64,000 nt of DNA from NCBI GenBank assembly GCA_023213315.1, contig JAKCPI010010687.1:23721-87720 (forward strand), given 5' to 3'. Below the pieces are notes generated by a model. The model was not told where the DNA came from and did not search any database. It worked only from the letters and a program-made list of their open reading frames with translations. Both the position numbers and the translations under genes were made by a program. Positions 54,609 through 64,000 of the stretch are shown here, one piece after another. Source of the stretch: Euborellia annulipes. Its lineage: Eukaryota > Arthropoda > Insecta > Dermaptera > Anisolabididae. The number at the start of each line of letters is the position of its first letter. The stretch's first letter is position 1.

Positions 54609-57600
54609 GGTGGCACTTATTTACCAAACCTAAAATTCTGAACGGTTCACCCCCAGATCATTCAATTAACACAAAAAAAAAAGATTGGAATGGTAAAAGC
54701 CCTCAAATTAAACTTTTAAACCGTGACGAAATGATAATAAAGATTAGCAAAAAAGTGTACTTTAAACGATTTCCACGAAAAATTTCACTGTTATACTTTT
54801 TAAAGAGCATCTAAAAAATAGTTGATTTATGAATTTTAATCAAAATAGTTGGAGCGAATTTTGAGAAAATCCAAAAAAACTGAAAAAGTACATCAGTAAA
54901 GTTCTAATACTCTTTGGCCGATTTTGTTCAAAAAGCTTCGTGTCCGGGTCCCTAACTTAAATATAAAATTTCAAACTCCTAGCTCTTTTCGTTATTGAGA
55001 TATTTTGCTCACAGAAAAATAATAATAATAATAGATGTCAACAAGATATAGCGAAAGTAGGATTTTATAGGTTAATGGGCGCTAAATTTGGAAAGTAGGA
55101 GCTAGGAGGTTGAAATTTTTATATTATAAGTTAGGGACCCTCCAGGGACGAGATACCAAGCTTTTTTGAAAAAAAAATCCAAAAAGTACTAGTACTTTAC
55201 TGATGTACTTTTTCAGTTTTTTTCGATTTTCTCTAAATTCGCTTTAACGATTTTGATTAAAATTCATAAATCAACTATTTTTTAGATGCACTTTAAAAAG
55301 TATATCAGTGAAATTTTAGGTGGAAATCGTTTGAAGTACATTTTATGCTAATTAGCATCCATATATAATTATATATATGTAGCTATGGCACGGGTTAAAC
55401 GCCTAATTTTATGAGTTATCATTGCAATCTTATTTTTTTGTGTTAATTGAATGATCTCGGGGGTAAACCGTTCAGAATTTTAAGTTTGGTAAATAAGTGC
55501 CACCCTAATATAGGTCTATATATATATGACCGTCCATATGAAAAGGTACCAAATCTTCACAGGGCTAAATTTTCAGGAGAGTCGATTTACTAAAAAAGTT
55601 AAAAAAAAAAATAGATTTTTTTTTATTACTGATTTCGATTTTATAATTCTTCATCCTATATGATGAAATATTCGATTCATCAGAATCTATGTATTTTATA
55701 TAAAAAAATAGAAAAAACAAAACTTTAAACTCATTTTTCTCAAAACTAGGTTCTTCATACCAAAATTTTAAAAATTAATATCTTCCAAACAAAAAAATGA
55801 TAAAAAAAATTTTAAAAACAATTCTAAAAACACAGGCTTTCTCAGCAGGACGTATTATGTGTAGAAAGCATAAAAACTCAATTTTGACCCCGATGAAGAT
55901 TTGGTAGGTTTTCATGTGAACCATACCGGTATATAAAATAAATATTGATAAAATCTTCTTTTAAAAGTCATCTGATGATTATATCATTATATTAAGAGTA
56001 TTTAGGAAATGATGAAAAGGCAGCCAATACAAATTCAATATTCGCTGTCAGCGTTTCGAACGCATCTCCAGTTCTTCTGGACAGAATTAAAGTCACAAAC
56101 ATCGTTGGACACAGTTCAAAACAATCATACAAAGACGTATAGGCATACAGACAAGTGTGGTGATACACCAATCTTAAATGAAAAAAATCTGGTGTGACTG
56201 GCGCACAGCACACAACTTTCTCTTACCCTTCGGTAAGAGAAAGTTGTGCACCGTGCTGGTCACACCAGATTTTTTGTGTCGAGATATATTTAGTTTCCGA
56301 TAGCACCTTAGTTTCAAACTTGCATTTTAAATGTTGACTGCTTGAAATAAACTATGGTTATTTTTCAAAATTTTAATCTCATATTTGGACATTTTATACA
56401 CAATATAGAATCGTAAATAAATACAAAATTTCATAAGAATTGGAAAAAAAATTTTTTAAATGCGTAAAAAGTTCCAAAGGGGACCCCCTTTTGAATCGAA
56501 ATTAACATACAAATCCCTATAGGAAATTAACATTAGGCCTATGAGAGAAGGCGGAGAGACAGGCGATAATGTTTGCAAGTGAGAGAGAGAGAGAGAGACA
56601 TATATGTTTTCTTTGAAACAATTAAAGACACAAATAAAATAAAAATAAATGGGAATTTAAATAATAATTGATTTTTTAATCTAATAAAAAGAAAAAGATT
56701 TAAATTCGGTTACCATGGCAACCAGTTCTATCTTTCCTATGAAGAACAAGAGTAAAGTGGTCTTCAGAAGATTTCAACGGCAAAATGAGAATATACATTT
56801 TAAAGAGCATCTAAAAAATAGTTAATTTATGAATTTTAAAAAAATCCTTGGAGGGAATTTTGAGAAAATCGAAAAAAACTGAAAAAGTACATCAGTAAAG
56901 TACTAGTACTTTTTGGCCGATTTTGTTCAAAAGCTTATTTTGAGATTCTTCAAAGGTACCTAAGTTAAATATAAAATTTCAATCCGGTAGCTCAATTCCT
57001 TCATGCTAAAAATCTGTCCACACATACAGACACACGCACATACACACACACACACACACAGACCAATTTGCGGGACCCACTTTTTTGGACTCAGGGGGCC
57101 TCAAAACATGTATATCCATCAAAATCTCGACATCGAATTTTTGACATGATCGCAATACTTTCTCTCTATATATATATTACATATATACATAGGTAAGAGA
57201 AAGTAAAAATATATATTTTCCAAATAAAGTGAATATTGTAATTAGAACACTTGTAAAAATTAACAAAAATGGACTTTTTGGTTTCGGGTTTCAAGATTTG
57301 GCATCTGCTGTTTATCATCCGCATTATTTCGGCGACAGCGAATATTGAATTTATTTTTTTTTTGTTTGCCTGTCTTTTGTTATTGTTTCCTAAATAATCA
57401 GTCATCTATAATTATAATCACTACAATCAATCATCATATCAATAATCATTCATTTATAGCTTATTCATTATTATATCGAATTAGGAAGATAACCAGAGCT
57501 GGTGAGCTTCCCAGAGAGGTATTTCAAAATACATCTTGATTATTTTTTAAGCTCTTTTTCGACATGTGTGGCCATTTAGACTCCTTCAATATTTTTTAAG

Positions 57601-60600
57601 ACGGGTTACTAATCCCTGACTCTTAGCATAAGAAATTTATTTCCCAGTGTCGGGAAATTTTGAAACACCTTGTAATAATGTAATCACTATTATATTAGAT
57701 GAAACAATGCATATATCTTTAAAGATATAAAAATTCTCACATCACTGACGCCATCTGTCCTTAAAATTTTCGATTTGAGCCATGAAAGGTAGTACACTCG
57801 AACACGATTTTTCTTCCCGCTGATTGTGACCAAGATATTTTGACCTTCAAGTACTTCCATTTGCTGGAACCGTCGACGCGAGATCAATTGATACACTTTG
57901 CCCTGGCCACTTCGATCCAGTAACATCAGTCCATTTTCAGTGCCGATCAACAGGTTCACCCCTGAAGCAAAAATATATTAAAATAGTAAATAAAAATAGA
58001 AATAAAAAATAAAATAAAAATTTATATCAATAAGTTTTAAAATTTTAATTGTGCCCCATTTGATTTTTAAAATCATATAAAATTGACTAATTATTCTTAT
58101 ATTCCTAGCAGTAAGGCTTAGTAAAGTTATAACTTCGGTCGTCTTCTTTAACGAGCTAACAGCAAATAAATAAGGATAGACGACAAAAAACGAACCCCAT
58201 AAGGCAGCGCAGAGTATCTCCGAGTTGAAGCGTTTCTTGTACTTGCGGATCTCAGGCGTGTCGCTGCCGACGTCGTGGCTGGTAGGTGTGACATTAACGT
58301 TGACATGGCTCTCTCGACGTGAAGGACCGCTTCCGCTACCACCGGCGCCGAAGCCGAATGTCAGGAACGAGCGCTGTTTCTGTTGAAGCAAGTGGGGCGG
58401 CATGGCGGCGACGGGATGGGACGAGGAGGACGAGGACGTCGAGGTGAGCGAGGTAGTCGTCGAGGAGGCACAGTGGGGCTTAGCAACGGCCTGCCGGTAC
58501 TGCGCCCAGATGCAACGGCAACGCATTCGCACAGACGAAGGACAGAGAAGCAAGGGGGCCATTGACCATTACAACTAGGCACTAACTAACAGAACTAGAT
58601 AAGAAAGGCCACATCTTAATCAAATTTACTTCAATCACAAAACAGGCATATCTTCATACTGAATAAAGTGGTTCACTATCCCCTAAACTTAGCAACATAT
58701 TATTATTCGACAAATCTTTTTTGTTTGAAAATTCAAAATGCCAAGTAAAGAAATTTTTTTAAAATATTTTGTCTCTTTGGCTCAAGAGATCACTAATACA
58801 TTAAAAATTAAGAAATACTGTATAATAAGTCAACTATATTAATTGATGGAAACACGGCTTGGCCCTAACCTAAGATGAAGGTTCAAAGGGCCAAATCAAG
58901 CCCACGAAAATAATTAATGAATATAAACAAAATTTTTGGGTTTTAATAATAATTCTGAACTGCTAGTTTAATAAAAATTTTAGTGAGATTTAGAAAAAAC
59001 TAATTTTGGAGTTTAGGCTTTCACAGTCGCTATCATTAATAAAAGATTGATTTTGTAAAAATTATAAAGTTTCGGCCATTCATTCTGTGGCCTCCTTCTT
59101 CAGGTACAATTCAGCCAAGTTTATAAAAGTTGTTCCTCTGTGACAATCTCATTTGAATTGAGATTGACATAGATGTAACAACCTTTATAATCTTAACTGA
59201 ATTGAAGCTGAAGAAGGCCACAGAATGAGTGGATGAAAAGTTGTAATTTTTACAAATAAACTACAGTTAAACCGAAAATCAAATTCTTTTATTAATAGCA
59301 AAAACTAAGTTTTTGAATTCGAAGAATTTAAATTATTAGATTTATAGAACAAAAGTTGGAGCCGATTATTATTTTTCAAATACGATGTGGCCATTATTAA
59401 ATAAATTATAAAGCTTTCTCTATTTACTAAACTATATACAACGATTGTTAATAAAATTTTTTGCTTTCATATTTCTCAGTTATATGTTAGTTTGATCAAA
59501 TTGCCAAAAAACAGACAGAAAGCATTATCGTGAAAAAAAAAAATTAAAACGTGCTCCATTACTCAAAAATTTTCAAAATTGCTATGATCACCCTATGAAT
59601 AATAAATGGAAAAAAAAAATGTCATGGTAAATTTGAGAAGTAATATTTTCTTGAAAATGACCCTTACGAATAAAGCATATGCCAGTTTTGAAGTTAGGGT
59701 GACCATAAAAAATAATATAATAATTACAACTACTAATTCAAAAATCAAAATTCAAAAAATTAATAAATATAAAATTTTGATTTTTGAAATTTATTATTAT
59801 TTATCTCTAGGTATAAATAGAAGAATCAACATTTTTCGATAAGAAAATTTATCAAATACTTGAAAAAAATGGATTAATAAATAAATAATATTCAATGATA
59901 TATATATATATAGTCTAAATGTAATAAATAATGTTAGTTCTTCTAGTTTTTAAATTAATACTAAATCTTATTAATGTGCAATTATGATCACCCTTTAGAG
60001 AAGGTGAAACGTACATGTGTAATAATAAAATAGAGTGCTTTCTTTTTAAATGGTTAAAGAGAAGGGGAGAGAAATAGGAGCATATAAAGTGTAAAGCTGT
60101 TATGAAGGAAGATAGAGAAAAATCCATTCACATCGGCGGACCGGCAAAGCGGCTGCATGGTATCAGTACTTAGGTACTTACTCAGATTAGTAGTGTAGTT
60201 GTGGGGTGTCATGGAGGTGTTTCGGGTGCCTCGGGATCTCAGCCAGGCAGCGTTAGTTCCAGGCGAACAGAAAGAGCGTGAACGCATTAGGTCAATTTCG
60301 ATTGACCCCTCCCCCACATCCCCAGCCCTCGCGAAATTTTTATTATATAATTTTGGTTGTAGCAAGAGGTTGTAGATTAGCACCGACACCTTTGAGGGAT
60401 TGTCACCAGGCTATGTACAGTGAGCGCCACAATTGAGTCCCCACTTGGGAGCTAGAGCCTTGATTATATAAAATCTGGTTCAAATGATTTCATTTTACAC
60501 AATTAGGTCCCCACCTAGGAGCTAGAGGCTTGAGTATATGGTATATTGTGAAATAATTTTAATGACCGAAAAGGTAAAATGAAATCTTCTGTACCAGATT

Positions 60601-62249
60601 TTATTTTACCTTAAAATTATTTCACTATATACCACATACTCAAGGCTCTAGCGCCCAAGTGGGGACTTAATTGTAGTGCTCACTGTACTAAATCAGCAAT
60701 TGCATTGATTTTATCAAAATGTCTAAAAGTTCAGATATTAAAATGTTTATAAAACAAAGACAATTGATTTTACAATAAAAAAATCCATGCTAATGCTGTT
60801 GGTTTGGTTAACAAAGTGTAAGGGATATGATATATAATTTTGAAAATAAGGAAAATCTAAAAAAAATTTTGTAATATTTTTTTATTCGAAGACGATAATA
60901 AAAACTTTTACTTAATTTGTTACTAGCGACTATAAATTGCCAAAAAAGAAAATACAGGTACTTCTAATTTGGCTCTAGGCCAAAGTAGATAGTGTGCGTC
61001 TTATGCTAGGGATCTGGGGTGCTAGGGGTAGATTCCCATAAGCGAGAAAAATGTATTTCAATTGAATTGGGTACCAATCATTTGAAATATAGAGGAACGG
61101 GATTTTTTTATATAAATTCTAACTCAACCCGCCTTCCAAACACTAATGTTTACTAAATAACCCCTAAAGGCGATTGATTCTGTTAAAAAAGACTAAAAAA
61201 TTCTTTTGTCTTTGCAATAAAGAAATAAGTGTATTTTTTAGTCTAAGCTTATACAAGAAATTTATCAAATATCCCTTTTCAATTAATTATTCTAAATGAA
61301 AATGAATGAGAAATAATTAGAGTATAGGAATAATGGAAAGTTTTAAGAGACCTCTAAACAAATAGTTAAATCCAACATGAATAGGTGGATTAAATTTAAA
61401 CGGAGCTTAATTAGTTTCATCTTATCTCATTGTTTTTTCTGCAATTTTCATTTTTTATTATTGCAATACCAAAGAATCGTATTGTAGACATGTTTGTTGG
61501 TAAGAATTGCCGACCTAATATCGTGGTCATATAATTTTGATCATTTAATTTCTATGCAACTCGAATAGGTAATCTCATCGCAGCGAAAAATATGTTATTC
61601 ATTTATATATTCCGGTATATTATATAAGTAATTAATTAGTAAGGGTTATCTATACGAAGTTAACTCTTTTATTTTTTTTTTTGCAGTTTGGAAAGACAAT
61701 TTTTTTATAAATAAGAATCGGTTGTCTGTTCGATAAGAATTTTCTATATGAAAAAAGTTTCTATTTATTTAAAAAAAAATGCTTTCCAAGCTGTAAAAAA
61801 GAATAATAAACTTCATAAAGACAAACCTTAATATTATAAATCTCTTACGCCTCTTTTATTCATTTTTGACTTATATTCGAATTATTAATCGCAGAGAAAT
61901 TAAGGCGGATGAATGGGTTGGTAATTCTTGTGCAACTAACAACATAATCCTTTAGAATTAAGATCTGTTTAAATTTAAATGATTTTTTTTATTAGTCACA
62001 ATGTCAAATAGGATGAATATTTATTTTTTCATTAAATGTTAGTTTTAAATGTAAATGAAAATGTTTTAATTATTATGAATGGGTAAAATGTTTGCAAAGG
62101 CAGAGAGGCTGTGTCTTGTGTTATGAGGCAGACAAAAAAACAAAAACAAAAAGAGAAAAGTAAAAATTTGTTCTTAACAAATTTGCACTCACCTCTTCAC
62201 TAGTTGACTTATCTTGTCGCTGATTTGGAGTTCCTGGACTTGACGAAGC
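45676..62249 (-). CDS. msn: misshapen/MAP4K4/TNIK-family kinase, C-terminal half (CNH domain)
   Basis: Certain coding exons, 5' to 3': 58499-58196, 57961-57741, 52935-52768, 52398-52249, 49102-48803 and 45759-45676, all in phase. A probable linker exon lies at 62249-62193. Together the certain exons encode a Ser-rich linker, then [20 protein letters not shown], the conserved entry to the citron homology (CNH) domain of TNIK, MINK1, MAP4K4 and Drosophila Misshapen. The full CNH follows ([72 protein letters not shown]). It ends KPGMANW and TGA. In this family the N-terminal STE20 kinase feeds JNK signalling and the CNH binds Rap2 and other small GTPases. The kinase exons would lie right of the window. 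Which of the vertebrate paralogues it resembles most cannot be told from the CNH. Confidence 0.93.
45904..46267. mobile_element. PIF/Harbinger-like hairpin MITE, copy 2
   Basis: GGCTGAACGCACACCAATTG terminus at both ends (last base changed at the right), flanked by TAA at 45901-45903 and 46268-46270. It lies in the last msn intron, 145 bp from the exon. Internal GCAAAACGTTTTG palindromic words. Confidence 0.78.
46551..46749. mobile_element. hAT-like MITE
   Basis: Termini CAGGGCCGTAGCCAGAAGG and inverted CAGGGCAGTAGCCAGAAAA. Flanks CCCAATTT and TCTCATTT agree at only 5 of 8, so it is older. Confidence 0.6.
47281..47455. mobile_element. hAT-like MITE, CCGAAACCGAA-rich
   Basis: Termini TAGGGTCCGACCGAAAC and inverted TAGGAACCGACCGAATA. 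Exact duplication AATTTATC (47273-47280 and 47456-47463). Internal GGCCGAAACCGAA repeats run in both directions. Confidence 0.85.
47551..47761. mobile_element. hAT-like MITE, CAGTGCTTTTAAAAC type
   Basis: Termini CAGTGCTTTTAAAACTTTTC and inverted CAGGGCTTCTTAAAGTATT, then CGCGGCCCCC on both sides. Exact duplication GCTTAGAC (47543-47550 and 47762-47769). It sits 95 bp from the preceding hAT-like element. Confidence 0.88.
48803..49102 (-). CDS. msn: msn CNH exon
   Basis: 100 codons, [20 protein letters not shown] through [11 protein letters not shown], between acceptor TGTGCAG and donor GTCAGA. An earlier AG (TTTGTGAG) would add three residues and break length agreement with TNIK, so I chose the inner one. 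Confidence 0.94.
49255..49507. repeat. hairpin foldback with hammerhead-like motif
   Basis: AAAAGGTCGAGCAGCTATGA and its near-exact complement at 49480-49500, extending through AACCCACAGCG. Arms of about 50 bp enclose a 140-bp loop with the motif at 49415-49453. Confidence 0.75.
49415..49453 (+). ncRNA. hammerhead-like motif, one core change
   Basis: AGC/GCT stem I, CATGAAGA (C and T separated by an extra A), stem II TGGTCG..CGACC, then GAAACGTC with self-complementary ACGT. Confidence 0.45.
50667..50712 (-). ncRNA. hammerhead-ribozyme-like motif, intact core
   Basis: Minus strand: stem I GTTCA/TGAAC, CTGAGGA, stem II TGGGT..ACCC with a long AT loop, then GAAACGTC. Every conserved core base is present. 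It lies just upstream of a full-length TH copy and is not inside a visible foldback. Confidence 0.62.
50722..51400 (+). mobile_element. TH element, best full-length copy
   Basis: 679 bp. The left hairpin begins AAAATCTGGTGTGACTGGCG and closes CTTGTCACACCAGATTTTTT. Body landmarks: ATGGCAACCATTTCTCTC, CAGTAAAGTACTAGTACTTT, GCTTCGTGTCACGTCCC, a CA repeat, CCATGTCGCGAAAACCAC. The right hairpin is ACTTTCTCTCTATAT..ATAGGTAAGAGAAAGT. There is no TIR between the two ends and no significant ORF. Confidence 0.88.
51797..52181. mobile_element. PIF/Harbinger-like MITE, copy 3 (left end damaged)
   Basis: Tandem CAAAACGTTTTGCTCAATG / CCAACGCACACCGAT units. The right end matches copies 1 and 2 (GGTGTGCTTTGAGCC) and is followed by TAA. 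The left terminus is not recognisable. Confidence 0.65.
52249..52398 (-). CDS. msn: msn CNH exon
   Basis: 50 codons: [20 protein letters not shown] through [11 protein letters not shown]; acceptor TTTTGCAG, donor GTAGGT. Confidence 0.95.
52768..52935 (-). CDS. msn: msn CNH exon
   Basis: 56 codons: [20 protein letters not shown] through YHKFMAFK; acceptor TTTCCAG, donor GTGAGA. Confidence 0.95.
53187..54530 (+). mobile_element. TH element interrupted by a TA-flanked element
   Basis: AAATCTGGTATGACTGGTCG hairpin, full body to 53738, insertion 53739-54495, then ATATATAGGTAAGAGAAAGT at about 54505-54527. Confidence 0.78.
53739..54495. mobile_element. TA-flanked element nested in TH copy
   Basis: Termini TGAGTTGACCATTTCCAAAA and inverted TGAGTCGTCCATTTCCAAAA, each bordered by TA. 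Inside, TTCCAAAACT..GCTAATTGCA words recur at least four times. No long transposase frame. Confidence 0.68.
54605..55508. mobile_element. 904-bp palindromic element built around two TH bodies
   Basis: TTAGGGTGGCACTTATTTAC and its exact complement are the ends; flanks are TATA. Within, TH body segments run right to left and left to right (54780-55010 and 55065-55340), so the whole element is one large palindrome centred near 55057. Confidence 0.72.
56185..57208 (+). mobile_element. TH element with a replaced internal segment
   Basis: Excellent left hairpin (56188-56275) and right end (GGTAAGAGAAAGTAAAAA at 57192). From about 56308 to 56708, 400 bp replaces the roughly 75 bp seen in other copies between TTTCCGA and GTTACCATGGCAACC. 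Confidence 0.75.
57741..57961 (-). CDS. msn: msn CNH exon
   Basis: [20 protein letters not shown] through LRTDGVSD. Acceptor TTGCTTCAG; the first two bases complete the Gly codon split with the previous exon. Confidence 0.95.
58196..58499 (-). CDS. msn: msn linker-to-CNH exon
   Basis: Ends [19 protein letters not shown] plus G before donor GTTCG. The linker is Ser/Thr-rich with LTFGFGAGG. The 5' border is set at GCGCAG|TAC (AG at 58501-58500) after a pyrimidine-rich stretch. AGs 6 or 15 bases further in (CAG|GCC, AAG|CCC) share the phase. The frame stays open upstream to a TAA near 58571, so a start at an internal ATG cannot be excluded. Confidence 0.85.
59030..59300. mobile_element. foldback with hammerhead-like motifs
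   Basis: AAAAATTATAAAGTTTCGGC..CACAGAATGA-type arms: minus-strand motif CTGAAGA (59103-59097) with GAAACTT (59073-59067), mirrored by CTGAAGA at 59208 with GATGAAAAG at about 59232. The outer parts share TAATAAAAGA and its complement. Confidence 0.55.
60182..60335 (-). other. possible exon or alternative first exon
   Basis: An open minus-strand stretch ([20 protein letters not shown]...HNYTTNL) ends at a perfect donor, A|GTAAGTA, and is GC-richer than the flanks. Its phase (one extra base) does not fit the next msn exon directly, and I recognise no homologue. The upstream border is unknown. Confidence 0.25.
60418..60685. mobile_element. palindromic TA-flanked MITE, relative of 5389
   Basis: Termini CAGTGAGCGCCACAATTGAG and inverted CAGTGAGCACTACAATTAAG, TA on both sides. 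GTCCCCACTTGGGAGCTAGA is duplicated in direct orientation within the left half (about 60439 and 60512) and mirrored at the right. Confidence 0.72.
60690..62190. other. AT-rich intron, nothing recognised
   Basis: I see no gene, no repeat family shared with the rest of the window and no RNA gene here. It is presumably msn intron. Confidence 0.45.
62193..62249 (-). CDS. msn: probable msn linker exon
   Basis: 19 codons ([19 protein letters not shown]) between a clean acceptor (TTTGTAACAG) and a consensus donor (GAG|GTGAGT), phase 0 at both ends. It is compatible with the 58-kb exon. Its Ser/Pro-rich content suits the low-complexity linker, but there is no homology proof. Confidence 0.55.
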
Positions 62250-62946
62250 CTGTTACAAATAAATTCATTTAATTAATTTATTCAAGTATATTTATATCAA
62301 TATATTTATAATATTTAATTACTACTAAATTTATGTTCGCGGACAGTCAGAAATTAAAAAAAAAAAAATGTAAATTAATGAAATATAAAAAAAATTATAA
62401 AAAAATAACTTATGATAGATTTAATAAATAAAAAAATTATTTTTTAAAAGCAAATCAAAAGTTATAATAAAGAGATCTATTTTTTAATCAAGATGAAAAT
62501 ATAATTAGGTATAAATTTTATTAAAATATAAAGACTTCACCTTAAAAAAAATGAGCAATTAAAAATCTGTTGAATTTATAATAGTAATTTTATTTAATAT
62601 ATAGATATTTCCTTTTTTTTTTGATAGTTTTTAATATTAAAAGATTACTTGGAATTTAAGTAAAAAATAATGCAATTTTAATAGGAATTTCAAGAGTGAC
62701 ATTAGGAACAAAAATGAAATTAGCCTAACTTTAAACAATAATCCCTCGTTTTTTTCTGATGGCTGCAATTTCATTTTTTCTTTTAATAATAAACTAATTT
62801 TCTCATCTTGATAACTTTTGATTCACAAGCCCATTTTATTGATAAAATATTTAAATTCACATGAACAGTGGTCGTTAAAAAGAAATATTAAATTTGTTTT
62901 GTTTTTGACCCCTTTTATTACAATAATTTAATTTTTTCATTATCTT

Positions 62947-62951
<5 letters not shown>

Positions 62952-62979
<28 letters not shown>
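62952..62979. repeat. (TA)n microsatellite
   Basis: About 14 TA units. Confidence 0.85.
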
Positions 62980-63023
62980 GCATTTCAATTCATTGAACCA
63001 GAACGAATATAAGTTATTGTAGA

Positions 63024-63782
63024 GTGCGGCGCGGGAATCTTCCTTATTTTAAAAAATGATAAAACACAGTATTGCAGATAGATATAATTTCAATATCTAT
63101 ATATATATATATAGAGGTACATTTAAATTTTTTTTTTTTATTGCTTTATGAAAAAAATTTTGGAAGGTGGCCACCGTTCTGCTTAATTCTTTGGGAGAGT
63201 CGAAGTTTTAAGATTTGGACCACTTTTGGCCAGCATTTCTGTGTCGATCTTAGCGATAGCATCACGAATAGTTGTTCTTCAGCTGATCCAGGGGTTTTTG
63301 AACGATTGGTATTCACCAAGGATTTGAGATATCCCTATAAAAAAATCACAGGATGATAAATCTGGCAAGCCTGCGCACTGGCCGAACGACTTATCTCTTT
63401 GAGGAGGTGAATTAGAACAGAGAGCGCACTCGCAAGATTTATCACTCTGATTTTTTTATGGGGGATATCTAAAATGTTTAGGTGTATACCAATCATCACA
63501 GAAACTGGATCAGCTGAAGAACAACTCCCGTGATGTTATCGTTAAGATCGACACAGGAAATGCTGCCAAAGGGCCGTGCGTCCAAATTTTCAGATTTTCG
63601 ACAGTCCGGTCAATACGAGATGTTGAGCAGAATCTGGTGGCTCAACTTTAAGATATCATTTTCAAAAAGCAATGAAAAAAAATTCTACAATGTACCGCTA
63701 TGTAAAAAAAGAATTAAAAATGATATCTCTGATATTTTTTTGTTCTATCATTTTTTAAAATAAGCAAGTTCCCGTCCCGCAC
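63024..63782. mobile_element. 760-bp palindromic element
   Basis: The ends GTGCGGCGCGGGAATCTTCC and inverted GTGCGGGACGGGAACTTGC are followed on both sides by TTATTTTAAAAAATGATA. The arms stay complementary to the centre near 63400 (GATCAGCTGAAGAACAA and complement; AAATCTTGCGAG / CTGGCAAG region). The flanking duplication could not be defined. The arms are diverged, and no transposase can be read reliably. Confidence 0.65.
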
Positions 63783-64000
63783 AATATATTTTGACAAAAA
63801 ATTTAACAATTTGCACATGTGACCTTCGCTCTAGAAAGAATTAAATACTATTAAATGATATAAAGATTATTATTAATATTGACAATTAGTTGAATTATTT
63901 TTTTTTTGGGAAATTATATCGATAATTAATCATCAAGCTGCCTTATAGATTTTAAGAAATTTTTTTTTATTGTTACCCTTTAAAAAAAATTGATAATTTG

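Noticed and set aside
58361..58582. Arg/Pro-rich frames overlapping the msn linker exon
   Set aside because: Alternative frames of a GC-rich Ser/Thr linker; only one frame leads into the conserved CNH entry.
63072..63356. Transposase-like frame
   Set aside because: Some words resemble the end of Tc1/mariner proteins, but the sequence is part of a palindrome with stops and frame breaks. I could not align any catalytic motif.

Overview
This is AT-rich, intron-rich animal nuclear DNA. It has spliced genes with GT-AG introns of 0.4-9 kb, no operons, and non-coding DNA crowded with transposon remnants, foldbacks and TA microsatellites. The proteins are conserved across animals. The compact gene pairs, dense small elements and misshapen-type kinase fit an invertebrate, most likely an arthropod, but I cannot name the species.

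Four protein-coding genes are supported. At 1-3279 (minus) lies the 5' part of a ZMYND8-like gene: an acidic N-terminal region ending in a basic patch, then the start of a PHD finger cut by the window edge. At 4976-25426 (plus) is a complete 11-exon MTMR9 gene, a 579-residue catalytically dead myotubularin whose exon phases I checked one by one. It is head to head with the ZMYND8-like gene, with a CCAAT/GC-box promoter candidate near 4.25 kb. At 25767-27176 (minus), tail to tail with MTMR9 and only 340 bp away, is an uninterrupted CCDC112-like reading frame. At 45676-62249 (minus) is the 3' half of a misshapen/MAP4K4/TNIK-family kinase gene: six certain CNH-domain exons and one probable linker exon. 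Its kinase-domain exons lie beyond the right edge. From 27.3 to 45.6 kb I recognise no gene. A CpG-rich block at 43.3-44.2 kb with two CRE octamers, CCAAT boxes and a GC box looks like an orphan promoter.

Mobile DNA dominates the rest. (a) About 17 copies or pieces of an unnamed family, here called TH for terminal hairpin, about 680 bp when intact. One end is a long hairpin and the other a short AGAGAAAGT hairpin, and no TIR is shared between the ends. (b) Ten non-autonomous hAT-like elements, most with readable 8-bp target duplications; three sit inside TH copies. (c) Small TA-flanked palindromic elements of mariner type. (d) Three PIF/Harbinger-like hairpin elements with TAA/TTA duplications. 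(e) Foldbacks carrying hammerhead-ribozyme-like cores (CTGANGA, stem II, GAAACGTC or GAAATATC), the small dimer-type variant known from Penelope-like elements. (f) Five tRNA-like modules with A and B boxes and short inverted ends.

The most interesting material is the dense set of minimal hammerhead-like motifs inside foldbacks with no Penelope reverse transcriptase in the window, the TH family, and the datable nesting among families. The genes have unrelated roles (chromatin reading, phosphoinositide signalling, centrosome/cilium, JNK/Rap signalling) and show no sign of working as a cluster.
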